The notes: a model not told the origin generated them from the letters alone. A stretch of 64,000 nt of DNA from UBA4971 sp900019985 (GCA_050949175.1 JBMNFG010000007.1:1-64000), one strand, 5' to 3'; shown: positions 17,272 through 25,249, numbered from the stretch's first letter. Made by a program: numbers and translations.

Positions 17272-18912
17272 CTAACCTTTGTAATACACCACTCTTCTGT
17301 TAGGCTCTTGCCCTATACTGACTGATTTCACATTATACCTGCTTGCCAGTTCATGTTGGAGCCTACGCAGATAAGAGTTTTGCGGATTCAATTCAACAGG
17401 GCCGTCAAATTCCCAGACCCTGGAAATGGCGTCCTCCGCCTCTTTTAAGGCTTCCTCCTCGCCGGAAGCCCGATCTTTGTCAAATGCCTGCCTCAGGAAG
17501 TTGGTGATTTGAGCCACTGTATTACTGCGAATGATATAGACCGGCAGGCCCTGTTTTTCCGCTTCTCTGATAGTCTTAGGCATTTTCCTATACTGGCCCT
17601 TCAGGGTCAGGACAATATCTGCCTGTCCTAAGTCTTTGGTAATGACTACAGGAAAACCTGTATCACGAATAGCGCTCTCAATCCGTTTTCTGCTGACTGC
17701 GAAAGGGAAAAGCCTGAGGACATTCCCATACTTCCTAGGGATCATGTCAGGAGAAATCCATACCGTTTCGGAATCTCCTTCAACATTAAAGCCGTACCTT
17801 TCCGATTCATCAGAAGGTATAACGGCTCCGTCATTTAATCTCTCTTTCTCAATGACTTTTATCTCCCCGTCTACAGAGCGACGCCTGATCTCCGGCCTCG
17901 GAGGAATCCCTCTGAGGAGAAGATCCACTGTCTTCGCTACATCATGGTGGATAGCGTATCCATCGCGATCAAGGATTTCAATGACAACATCAAATGTAGG
18001 CGGAGCCTTCCTTTCAAGCACCGTCTTTTGCGTGCCCCTTTTACGAGCCTCTTCATCGCCAAGGGTGACAGCCTGTATGCCTCCTACTAAATCAGACAAA
18101 GTAGGGTTTAAGACGAGGTTCTCCAGGGTATTGCCGTGAGCGGTGCCGATAAGTTGCACACCGCGTTCAGCTATGGTCCTTGCAGCCTGAGCTTCTGCCT
18201 CTGTCCCTATTTCGTCAATGACAATCACTTCAGGCATGTGGTTTTCCACTGCTTCAATCATTACATCAGCCTGCCGTTGAGGTGTAGGAACCTGCATCCT
18301 GCGAGCACGGCCGATAGCCGGATGGGGGATATCTCCGTCCCCGGCTATTTCATTTGAAGTATCCACAATGACGACACGCTTGTGGAACTCATCACTGAGC
18401 ACGCGGGCGACTTCTCGGAGGAGCGTTGTCTTGCCTACTCCGGGTTTTCCCAGAAGCAATATGCTTTTTTCTTGCTCTACTACGTCGCGGACGACATCGA
18501 TTGTGCCGTATACCGCCCTGCCGATTCTGCACGTAAGACCTATGATATCACCGTAGCGGTTACGTATCCCTGAAATTCTATGCAGAGTCCGCTCGATGCC
18601 GGCTCTGTTATCGTGTCCGAAAGCTCCTACGCGCTTTGTTATAAACTCTATATCCTCACGTTTAATAGGGTTTTCGTCCAAATATACGAATCTGCCTCCC
18701 TGGAACCTGGCTTCCGGCAGCCTTCCAAGGTCAAGGACGATCTCGAGAAGATCGTCCAAACCTCCCATACCCTCAAGTTCATCTCTGAGTCGTGGCGGCA
18801 GCACTTCCAGTAGTTCATCGAGATTATCAGTTATCTCTCGTCGAGTCACAATCTGGCCGCATGAGCTATTTTTTTGCTCATCCCAGGCGGCCATTCCCTC
18901 CTTTCCATACAT
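17272..18912 (-). CDS. AAA ATPase with R3H domain (SpoIIIAA/Ycf45-like)
   Basis: A 546-residue protein. Residues 30-110 form a SpoIIIAA-like N-domain (LLEVLPPRLRDEL...RFVYLDENPI). The ATPase domain has Walker A GKPGVGKTTLLREVARVLS, Walker B MPEVIVIDEIGTEAEAQAAR and a sensor region ERGVQLIGTAHGNTLENLV. A C-terminal R3H nucleic-acid-binding domain follows (LRRLQHELASRYNVKSVSIG). Plastid Ycf45 and bacterial homologues share this layout; the role is unknown, though relatives near darA/holB suggest nucleic-acid handling. The start could be ATG 18912 or 18894. A decayed fragment of a second copy lies at 20579-20782. Confidence 0.9.
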   Translation of the reverse strand: MYGKEGMAAWDEQKNSSCGQIVTRREITDNLDELLEVLPPRLRDELEGMGGLDDLLEIVLDLGRLPEARFQGGRFVYLDENPIKREDIEFITKRVGAFGHDNRAGIERTLHRISGIRNRYGDIIGLTCRIGRAVYGTIDVVRDVVEQEKSILLLGKPGVGKTTLLREVARVLSDEFHKRVVIVDTSNEIAGDGDIPHPAIGRARRMQVPTPQRQADVMIEAVENHMPEVIVIDEIGTEAEAQAARTIAERGVQLIGTAHGNTLENLVLNPTLSDLVGGIQAVTLGDEEARKRGTQKTVLERKAPPTFDVVIEILDRDGYAIHHDVAKTVDLLLRGIPPRPEIRRRSVDGEIKVIEKERLNDGAVIPSDESERYGFNVEGDSETVWISPDMIPRKYGNVLRLFPFAVSRKRIESAIRDTGFPVVITKDLGQADIVLTLKGQYRKMPKTIREAEKQGLPVYIIRSNTVAQITNFLRQAFDKDRASGEEEALKEAEDAISRVWEFDGPVELNPQNSYLRRLQHELASRYNVKSVSIGQEPNRRVVYYKG

Positions 18913-18967
18913 AGCAAGGGTTGTTTCTGCCTGAATCGCTCAGTACATTAGCTTACCCATGTACTAC

Positions 18968-20536
18968 CTACCGGACAACTAGGACACAATCATCTTTGAC
19001 GCCGTGGAATTGCACCCCACACGATGCAGCATGGATCATGAAATCCGTCATGCGGCCTGTGATTTCCTGGCCGGGGCACACAAGGATGATGCCGGGCGGA
19101 TAAGCGACAACGGTATCTGCAGATACTCTGCCTACAGCTCTTTCTAACTCGACCTGCTCCCACGTGGCGAACATGGCTTCCCGCGGCGTCATTACTTGCT
19201 TCGGCGTTTCTTCAAGCACAGAGCTGAAATCCGGGAGGACAGGTTCTATGCCGCGTCCCTCACACCTTTTGTCGCTTTTCGTACACGTTTTGCCGCTTGT
19301 AGCACATCCTTCAGCTATGATCCTTTCATGCCTTTTGTCTTCGGTGATGGCAATCTCACGGATAGCGTCTGCGAAAGCTAAGATCTCCTGTTCATTATCT
19401 ACCATGGTGAGGACGGCGATTATGTTCACAATATCTGCAAACTCTACCTCTGTCCGGCATTTCTCTCTAAGCGTCCTAGCGACTTCAAACCCTGTCATAT
19501 GGATGCTGTCTAAAGATACCACAAGCTTCGTGGGATCATGCCTGAACCCTTTTCCCACCACATCCTCTTCAGTAAGGCACCTGACTCCGGCGCTTCGGTT
19601 AAGTCTCGACTGGGCCTTTCGAGCTGCGTGGATTACCCGGCCAAGGAGTTCATGTCCCTTGGTGGCTGCTATCTTCCGGGCTATGTCAAGGGATGCCATG
19701 AGTATATATGACGGGCTTGCAGTCTCAATAACCTTGAGAGCCCGGGAGATGTCCTCATCCGGCACCTTGCCGCCTGTGCGATGTAGAAGCGATGTCTGCG
19801 TCATAGCAGGCAAAGTCTTATGAGCCCCTGATATCACGAGATCCGCTCCGACTTCAAGCCCGGAAAGCGGCAAATCATCGTGAAAAGGCAAATGGGCCCC
19901 GTGAGCTTCGTCTATTATTGCTATTTTATCATAGTCATGGATTAGAGCCACCAAAAGGTCGACTCTTGGAGAGATGCCGTAGTAGTTGGGATTTGTGAAA
20001 ACAACAGCACGCACATCAGGGTGCTTGTCCAAGACATGCTTAAGGGAGTCCGGGGTAGGCCCCAGGGGAATCTGAAACTCCTTGTCCACCTCTACATCAA
20101 TATAAACAGGATAAGCCCCGGCAAGTATCAAACCCCCGATGACAGCCTTATGGACGTCGCGAGATACGGCGATCTTGCAGCCAGGCCCTGACACGGCAAG
20201 GATTGCACTTTGAATGGCGCACGTGGAACCGTTTACGATGAAGAAAGTCTCATCTGCGCCAAAGGCACGGGCCGCCAGATGCTGGGCTTCTTTGATTGCC
20301 CCTTCCGGGGCGTGCAGATCGTCTAAACCCGGTAGCTCAGTTACGTCTCCCAGGAGGCTGTGAGCTATCAATCGTTCTACCTGATCTGAACCTGTGATAA
20401 CAGGTTTTCCACCGCCTTTGTGACCGGGAACATGAAACCTTTTAGTATCTTTATCTATATATTCTTTGATCGCTCTGATAATAGGGGTGGCATGCTGACC
20501 GGTTCCGTCGACGCCACATCCTGTTCCATCGCGCAG
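18968..20536 (-). CDS. Orn/Lys/Arg decarboxylase-family PLP enzyme (YaaO-like)
   Basis: A fold-type I PLP enzyme with decarboxylase motifs: the N-terminal RFHVPGHKGG, DVTELPGLDDLHAPEGAI, NGSTCAIQSAI, AVVFTNPNYYGI, DEAHGAHLPFHDDLP, and the Schiff-base lysine in GAHKTLPAMTQTSLLH. The C-terminal domain follows. The protein probably decarboxylates arginine or lysine (YaaO/SpeA group). The frame extends upstream of the first common start at 20371 and includes ATPIIRAIKEYIDKDTKRFH, so the real gene begins earlier. Behind AAGGAGGA the only in-frame candidates are CTG 20536 or an ATA; no ATG, GTG or TTG exists. The start is therefore tentative. Confidence 0.85.
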   Translation of the reverse strand: MRDGTGCGVDGTGQHATPIIRAIKEYIDKDTKRFHVPGHKGGGKPVITGSDQVERLIAHSLLGDVTELPGLDDLHAPEGAIKEAQHLAARAFGADETFFIVNGSTCAIQSAILAVSGPGCKIAVSRDVHKAVIGGLILAGAYPVYIDVEVDKEFQIPLGPTPDSLKHVLDKHPDVRAVVFTNPNYYGISPRVDLLVALIHDYDKIAIIDEAHGAHLPFHDDLPLSGLEVGADLVISGAHKTLPAMTQTSLLHRTGGKVPDEDISRALKVIETASPSYILMASLDIARKIAATKGHELLGRVIHAARKAQSRLNRSAGVRCLTEEDVVGKGFRHDPTKLVVSLDSIHMTGFEVARTLREKCRTEVEFADIVNIIAVLTMVDNEQEILAFADAIREIAITEDKRHERIIAEGCATSGKTCTKSDKRCEGRGIEPVLPDFSSVLEETPKQVMTPREAMFATWEQVELERAVGRVSADTVVAYPPGIILVCPGQEITGRMTDFMIHAASCGVQFHGVKDDCVLVVR

Positions 20537-20578
20537 CTGTATCTCCTCCTTAGATGAAAAACAGCTCTTTCTCCCACT

Positions 20579-20782
20579 TTAAGTGATTCTATGACTTTTG
20601 CGGCTTTTCTTATCGTAGCCGAAAGCTCTTACACGTCTTGTGATAAACACGATGTTTCCGCATTTAACAGGATCCTTATCAAGGAATACGGATTTGCCTC
20701 CTCGGAACCCGGCTTCAAGTCGCCGTCTGGTAAAAAAAGCTCTTTGGTTCTCTCTGATCCTTAAATCAAAAAGCTCTTCCAT
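20579..20782 (-). pseudogene. Decayed partial copy of the R3H/AAA ATPase gene
   Basis: The 67-codon frame contains LEAGFRGGKSVFLDKDP and FITRRVRAFGYDKKSR. These match the intact ATPase gene's LPEARFQGGRFVYLDENP and FITKRVGAFGHDNRAG. At DNA level, 20607-20715 closely resembles 18606-18720 on the same strand. Homology is limited to this N-domain segment; the ATPase and R3H parts are missing. This looks like a remnant of a duplication now lying between the decarboxylase and csfB genes. It is unlikely to be a functional protein. Confidence 0.75.
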
Positions 20783-20824
20783 TCTCTCGGGTCTTTTCTT
20801 TTACTACGGCCTTCCTAATTAGCC

Positions 20825-21100
20825 TTAGTTTTCACTGCACAGAAACTCAGCAAGTACAGGCCTCCAGAGCTCTTTTAGCCTCTCTGCAATTACAGGGTAT
20901 TCTTCGTCCGATATGTCAATCTTAGAAATGGTTTCCATGCACTTAAAGCATAAGACTCTGCCAAGGACAGTGACCCCGGCGGATTCTGATTCTGAAACCC
21001 TTCCGCAGATCAGGCAGAACTCACCGGCTGCCTCCGGCCGGTTGCGGGCTACCTTCTTTGTCCTGGGGGTATTGCTATCGTGATCGTTTTCCGAACACAC
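20825..21100 (-). CDS. csfB: Anti-sigma-G factor Gin (CsfB-like)
   Basis: A 91-residue protein with the Gin zinc-binding pattern: CLICGRVSESE, then LGRVLCFKCMETISKIDIS and RLKELWRP. CsfB binds and inhibits sigma-G (and sigma-E) to keep the forespore and mother-cell programmes in order. In B. subtilis csfB lies upstream of the yaaN-yaaO region, and here too a YaaO-like gene follows. The N-terminal 30 residues are basic and unconserved. This is direct evidence that the organism forms spores. Confidence 0.88.
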   Translation of the reverse strand: MCSENDHDSNTPRTKKVARNRPEAAGEFCLICGRVSESESAGVTVLGRVLCFKCMETISKIDISDEEYPVIAERLKELWRPVLAEFLCSEN

Positions 21101-21130
21101 TCATTATCACCGCCTGAACATGCACAAGCT

Positions 21131-21334
21131 ACTTAAGCCCGGCTCCGTTATACTTCGCATTATTGGACATACTTCCTGCCATTTTTGGCATTTCTCCGTC
21201 CACAATATGAATAAAGACACAGTTTGTTACATCCACATCGTGAGGCAGATAATATGCTAACAGGTAGTCAATGACAAAATCACCGGATTCGGCCTAATCC
21301 ATCCACGATATGAATAAAGATACGTTTTGTTACA
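21131..21334 (-). repeat. 103-bp-offset direct repeat with degraded coding remnant
   Basis: A 33-bp sequence (TCCACRATATGAATAAAG, then ayacrkttTGTTACA) occurs at 21199-21231 and 21302-21334, followed in both copies by a weaker match ending TATGCT-AC. On the minus strand the first copy sits in an open stretch that ends at a TAG at 21131 and contains VTNCVFIHIVDGE. The second copy reads VTKRIFIHIVDGL in the same relative frame but is closed by stops. No start codon fits well. It may be a duplicated, decayed small gene. The rest of 21101-21507 contains one dyad (ACTGC...GCAGT, about 21405-21435) and nothing else recognised. Confidence 0.5.
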
Positions 21335-21507
21335 GCTTGAGGGGAGCACTATGCTGACTGCTGACAGAAGGCAAAGGCAGGGATACGCACAGCTTCACTG
21401 AGAAGACTGCACCAGGCTTATCGCCCGGCGCAGTTTTTCGAACCCTCAGTTTTCAGAGCCCTCAGTTCTCCGGTGAAAGCTACAGACATTTCTTGAGAAC
21501 TCAGTTC

Positions 21508-22083
21508 TTAGTAAAATACCTTCTTCGATGACAACCAATCATGCACCAAGTTGAGAGTCTCGCCAAACCTCTGGAAGTGGACAACCTCTCTTTGCCGCAA
21601 GAATCTCAATGTATCTGTAACGTCCGGGTCGTCTGAAACATTGATGAGATACTCATATGTGGCACGGGCCTTCTGTTCGGCTGCCATGTTTTCGTGGAGA
21701 TCTGCAATAGGATCCCCTTTCGACTGGATATATGCAGCAGTCCAGGGAACACCTTCCGCATTCACGAAATAAACACTTTTGTCATGATCAACATAATACG
21801 GATCCAGGCCTGCAGCTTTTATCTGCTCTACTGTGGCGTTGCGTATCAAGTTATAGACTAAGGTTGCGACAATTTCCATGTGTGCAAGTTCTTCTGTGCC
21901 GATATCGGTCAAAACTGCTTTCGCTTGGGGTGTCGGCATGCTATACCGCTGCGTCAGATACCTCAAGGACGCAGCCAGTTCTCCGTCGGGCCCGCCGTAT
22001 TGAGTAATGATGACTTTTGCAAGTCGAGGATTGGTGCTGGATACTCTTACAGGGTATTCAAGCTTCTTTTCGTATATCCACAT
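21508..22083 (-). CDS. cotJC: Spore coat protein CotJC (manganese-catalase family)
   Basis: A 191-residue protein starting at ATG 22083, 8 bases after GGAG. It belongs to the ferritin-like manganese catalase family: metal-ligand glutamates occur in ELAASLRYLTQRYSMP, GTEELAHMEIVATLV, ENMAAEQKARATYEYL and FLRQREVVHFQRFGETL. CotJC is deposited in the spore coat with CotJA and CotJB and probably protects against peroxide. It is the last gene of the cotJABC operon. Confidence 0.95.
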   Translation of the reverse strand: MWIYEKKLEYPVRVSSTNPRLAKVIITQYGGPDGELAASLRYLTQRYSMPTPQAKAVLTDIGTEELAHMEIVATLVYNLIRNATVEQIKAAGLDPYYVDHDKSVYFVNAEGVPWTAAYIQSKGDPIADLHENMAAEQKARATYEYLINVSDDPDVTDTLRFLRQREVVHFQRFGETLNLVHDWLSSKKVFY

Positions 22084-22088
22084 TGCTT

Positions 22089-22373
22089 TCACTCCTCTCC
22101 GTAAAGCTCAAAGCCTTTGAAGTTGATTTCCCACGGCCACGGGCTCTCAATCCAGCGCCAAGTATCCCCTTGATTCCGCCCGAATCCGAAATTCATGAGC
22201 GGGCCGTACCTGGCTTCAAATTCTGTTTTGGCCTTCATAAGCTCCTGGGATACTTTCTCAAAATCCGCAAGGGCACATCTATCCTCAGGATGCGTATCCA
22301 AGAACAAATTGAGCTCAATAGCGGCAAACTCCAGCTCCATAATTCTTAACAGAGCACTCTGTCTCTTATTCAT
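22089..22373 (-). CDS. cotJB: Spore coat protein CotJB
   Basis: A 94-residue protein starting at ATG 22373 after GGAG. It shows the CotJB pattern (LLRIMELEFAAIELNLFLDT, then YGPLMNFG and WRWIESPWPWE). It overlaps cotJA by 8 bases, and cotJC follows 5 bases after its stop. It is needed for assembly of the CotJ layer of the inner coat; no enzymatic role is known. Confidence 0.93.
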   Translation of the reverse strand: MNKRQSALLRIMELEFAAIELNLFLDTHPEDRCALADFEKVSQELMKAKTEFEARYGPLMNFGFGRNQGDTWRWIESPWPWEINFKGFELYGEE

Positions 22374-22599
22374 CGTAATCACTCCGTTCGAGGCCTTCAG
22401 CAAATCGTACACCTTTATCAGGCTTGTACGGCCTGACCAGCTCCTGAAAGATCGTGCCTTTCCGCAAGCCTTCCTGAGGGCTGAAGATTTTCTGATAACG
22501 CTGGGGTATTATATACGCTCTGGCAAGCTCCCACCCGTTCATCCCGCCGGATATCTCGGTTTTGGGGCTTTCCTGAGACTTGTTTGCGTCTTCTGCCAT
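22366..22599 (-). CDS. cotJA: Spore coat-associated protein CotJA
   Basis: A 77-residue protein with the short CotJA domain near its middle (ARAYIIPQRYQKIFSPQEGL then FQELVRPYKP). The first 20 residues are polar and unconserved. The gene begins the cotJABC operon, with GGGAGGT 9 bases before ATG 22599. The operon is mother-cell (sigma-E) controlled in Bacillus; an upstream candidate (GAATAA, then GATAAT, around 22640-22665) is too weak to call. Confidence 0.9.
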   Translation of the reverse strand: MAEDANKSQESPKTEISGGMNGWELARAYIIPQRYQKIFSPQEGLRKGTIFQELVRPYKPDKGVRFAEGLERSDYDE

Positions 22600-22722
22600 T
22601 CTTATTACCTCCCGAATCGCGTTGACAGATGCGAATTATCCTCTTGTGACAGTTTATTCAGGGATGTCCATGAGGGTTAGTCACATATCTCCATTACTTT
22701 GAGGGATTTTCCGGATTAGGGA

Positions 22723-22751
22723 TTGACAGGAAACAGAATATTTTATATTAT
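22723..22751 (+). promoter_or_regulatory. Promoter of the RNase H-like gene
   Basis: TTGACA (22723-22728), 17-base spacer, TATTAT (22746-22751). It is 34 bases before the start codon. This is a near-consensus vegetative promoter, divergent from cotJABC. Confidence 0.8.
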
Positions 22752-22784
22752 TTACACGGGAACGTATGTTTGGAGGTGTGGAGG

Positions 22785-23246
22785 ATGTCTGCCATGATGG
22801 CAGCACTGTTCACCGAAAATACATATCCTTTGGAGAAAAGGTTAAGTAAAGTGTCCCGCCCTAAGGCGGTGAAGGCATTTGTACGCATTCTCCGTGCTGA
22901 AAACAATGCAGGCATCAAAGCGACTATAGCCCTTGCCTCAGATAAAGGGGAACCTATTCGGGAAATGCGATATGACTTCTCCAAGGTCTCATTGGAGGAA
23001 GCAGGTCTTCGAGCTGCATTAGAATCGCTTAAGATCGCAAGAAGGAATCGGGTAAAACATATAGTAATCTTTGTTGACAATGAACGCGTTGTTTCGATTG
23101 CGAACGGAACTGAAATTCCCCCTGCTGAGCTTATCAGCCTCACATTACAGGTAAGGGCACTCTGCCATTCATTTGAGTCTGCTGTTATCAGATACAGTGC
23201 TGAAGGAATGGCCGAGAGCCTGTCCCATTCGCATGAGCCGCGCTAG
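22785..23246 (+). CDS. RNase H-fold-like protein of unknown function
   Basis: A 153-residue protein, started at ATG 22785, 8 bases after GGAGG. Residues 30-140 recall the RNase HI fold as used in small bacterial RNase H-like proteins: a first hairpin (IKATIALASDKGEPIREMRY), a helix with EEAGLRAALESLKIARRN, then strand HIVIFVDNERVV. The first catalytic Asp, expected near IKATIALAS, is absent, and only the Glu-like and Asp positions of EEAGLRAAL and FVDNE remain. Activity is therefore doubtful. It is upstream of a hotdog thioesterase and has its own promoter. The assignment rests on pattern only. Confidence 0.55.
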   Translation: MSAMMAALFTENTYPLEKRLSKVSRPKAVKAFVRILRAENNAGIKATIALASDKGEPIREMRYDFSKVSLEEAGLRAALESLKIARRNRVKHIVIFVDNERVVSIANGTEIPPAELISLTLQVRALCHSFESAVIRYSAEGMAESLSHSHEPR

Positions 23247-23261
23247 AAGGGCAGTTGAATC

Positions 23262-23684
23262 ATGTTTTATATGGACCAAAAGTGTTTTGCATGCGGAAAA
23301 GAGAATCCAATTGGCCTTAAGCTCAGGTTCGAGCTGGATGAAGAAGGACGATCGATTACCACATACATGCCTCCCCACGAATTCCAGGGCTTTTCCAAGA
23401 TCCTCCACGGCGGGATCATTTGCACGCTTCTTGACGAAGCCATGGCATGGGCCATGCTTCTCCACGGCTACCTAGGAGCCACAGCGTCAATAAAAGTGAG
23501 GTTCCGGAAACCCATACCTACAGGGCAAGAAGTCAAAGTGACAGGGGAAGTCCTCGACAAAGGACCAAGGTCATGGACTTTAGCATCTTACATTGTAAAT
23601 GAACACGGACAAGTGCTTGCCGAGGCGGAAGGCGCGTTTGCAGTGCTTTCTGAAACACCTCCCGAAAAACCAGTATGTGAATAG
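23262..23684 (+). CDS. PaaI-type hotdog-fold thioesterase
   Basis: A 140-residue hotdog protein. The N-terminus has CFACGKENPIGLKLRF, and the helix-capping catalytic segment is LHGGIICTLLDEAMAWAM, where HGG and the acidic residue are characteristic. Later strands VRFRKPIPTGQEVKVTGEV complete the fold. It should hydrolyse acyl-CoA or related thioesters; the substrate is unknown. It lies 15 bases after the RNase H-like gene and is followed by the palindrome array. Confidence 0.88.
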   Translation: MFYMDQKCFACGKENPIGLKLRFELDEEGRSITTYMPPHEFQGFSKILHGGIICTLLDEAMAWAMLLHGYLGATASIKVRFRKPIPTGQEVKVTGEVLDKGPRSWTLASYIVNEHGQVLAEAEGAFAVLSETPPEKPVCE

Positions 23685-23690
23685 ACTCCC

Positions 23691-24312
23691 ATGGTCGAAA
23701 AACGGCCACCGATCTGCTCTTTGGTGGCAGTTTTTCGACCACAGTTTTGAGCGTAAGCTCTAAAATGGTAGAGTCTCGCCCACCAGGAGGCCTAAAGGTG
23801 GAAGGTTTTCTACCATGATCAGGCGTTAAGGTGGTAGGATATCGACCACCGCTCCTCCCATAATCTTACAAATCACGGTTTGGTGGTCGAAACTCGCCCA
23901 CATTTTCTGAAAAAGTGGGCGAAAAACTGCCACATTTTCCAAAAAAGTGGTAGAGAATCTACCACCTGAGCCCCAAAAAGCTCCCAAAACCGGGCTGCAA
24001 CCTGAAAATGTGGTCGATTCTCTACCACCTGAGACGGTTTGGGTGGTTCAAAATCTTCCATTTATGAGCGTTTGCTCGAAAAAACCGGAAAGTGTGGTCG
24101 AAATTGAACCATCTCTTTGAGGAAAGGTGGTTGAGAATCGGCCATTAATGAGCATTTGCTCAAAAAAATCGGAAAGGGTAGTGAAATCAGATCGCTTCTT
24201 CAAGGAAAGATGGTTGAAAACAGGCCACTTATGAGCTTTTGCCCGAAAAGATCTGAAAGCGCGGCAGAAATCATGCCATCTGTTCCGGAAACTGTGAATG
24301 AAAAACGGCCAC
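23691..24312. repeat. Array of about sixteen 19-bp palindromes with 33/51-bp rhythm
   Basis: Sixteen 19-bp dyads of the form GTGGTNGA-nnn-TCNACCAC start at 23691, 23724, 23765, 23798, 23831, 23883, 23915, 23947, 24010, 24043, 24094, 24127, 24178 (degenerate), 24210, 24261 and 24294 (degenerate). The copy at 23947 is a perfect 8+3+8 palindrome (GTGGTAGAGAATCTACCAC). Neighbouring starts are mostly 32-33 or 51-52 bases apart; the second half is a repeat of about 84 bp holding two dyads, with a small GAGC-TTT-GCTC-like motif between. No coding frame crosses it. It lies between the convergent thioesterase and TtcA-like genes. Confidence 0.85.
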
Positions 24313-24335
24313 GTCCATGTTAAGCAAACGATCTG

Positions 24336-24537
24336 AAGGATGTAAGAGCCTTTCAGTGCTTATTTCCGAAAGACTTTTGGTGCAGTTCCTTCAATTTTTC
24401 TCGTGATGCTGTGGGAGGCCGGAGCTCTCCGACGGCAAAGCATGTAAAGGCCCTTCAGTGCTTACTTCCGAAGAACTTTTTGTGCAGTTCCTTCATTTCT
24501 TCACGTGATGCTGTAGGAGGCCAGAGCTCTCCGACGG
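24336..24537. repeat. 102-bp tandem duplication of the TtcA-like gene's 3' end
   Basis: Two roughly 100-bp copies, 24336-24435 and 24438-24537, share long identical blocks (TGCAGTTCCTTC, GAGCTCTCCGACGG) at a constant offset of 102. The second copy includes the last 83 bases of the TtcA-like coding region and its stop; the first copy lies beyond that stop and is diverged. It directly borders the palindrome array. Confidence 0.85.
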
Positions 24538-25249
24538 CATTCGTGTGGAGAGCCTTGAACAAATTAGTGTATACCATAGGGTTCTCCCGGGAAAGGTTTC
24601 GAATGAGGTTCTTAACTGAAAGCCTCTGGCTCTCGTCCTGGTAAGGACATACCACAGGCGTCGGATTATAACCGATGCGTTTTGCCGCACCTCTAATCTC
24701 AGACTCCCTGAAATACACCAAAGGCCGGATAACGGTGATTCCTTTACGATCCAAATACGTCACAGGCCTGAAGACATGGATCTGCCCTGAGTAGAGAATG
24801 CTCATAAGAAATGTTTCCACTGCGTCATCCTGGTGATGGGCAAGAGCTACCTTATTGTACCCATTCTCTGCAGCAAGGCTGTTTAGGGCCCCTCGTCTGA
24901 GATGCGAGCAAATAGCACAAGGGCTTTTCTTATGCATCTCGCTTAACGCGATCTTAGCTATATTCGTCTTCGTAATAAAATACGGCACTCCCAGCCTCTC
25001 AACAAACGCCTTCATCTCTTCAGTGATTAAGTCTCCTGAAGAAAAGCCAAGGTCCACTGTGGCAGCTGCCAGCTTGAAATCGACCGGCGAATACCGTTGT
25101 ATTGCAGCCAGGGCATACAAGAGAAACGCACTGTCTTTACCTCCGGAAAACCCTACAACGATTCCGTCTCCTTCCGAAATCATCTGAAACTCAATGAGCG
25201 CCCTGTATAAACGCCTGGAATGTGACCGGGAAAGACTTATATCTTCCAT
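24455..25249 (-). CDS. TtcA/TilS-type PP-loop tRNA thiolation enzyme
   Basis: A 264-residue PP-loop ATPase, started at ATG 25249. It has the PP-loop VGFSGGKDSAFLLYAL, a CxxC pair in SPCAICSHLRRGALNSLA, and ALAHHQDDAVETFLMSILYSG, followed by RPLVYFRESEIRGAAKRIG and CPYQDESQRLSVKNLIR. This is the TtcA family, which makes 2-thiocytidine or related thiolated bases in tRNA using an iron-sulfur cluster held by the cysteines. The exact tRNA target is not shown by the sequence. The 3' end is duplicated just downstream. Confidence 0.88.
   Translation of the reverse strand: MEDISLSRSHSRRLYRALIEFQMISEGDGIVVGFSGGKDSAFLLYALAAIQRYSPVDFKLAAATVDLGFSSGDLITEEMKAFVERLGVPYFITKTNIAKIALSEMHKKSPCAICSHLRRGALNSLAAENGYNKVALAHHQDDAVETFLMSILYSGQIHVFRPVTYLDRKGITVIRPLVYFRESEIRGAAKRIGYNPTPVVCPYQDESQRLSVKNLIRNLSRENPMVYTNLFKALHTNAVGELWPPTASREEMKELHKKFFGSKH

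Noticed and set aside
23691..24312. CRISPR array
   Set aside because: The repeats are short, imperfect palindromes without unique spacers of constant size, and no cas genes lie within the window.
24580..24595. Second Noc-like site (TTCTCCCGGGAAAG)
   Set aside because: Three mismatches to the Noc consensus; the CCCGGG core is not sufficient.
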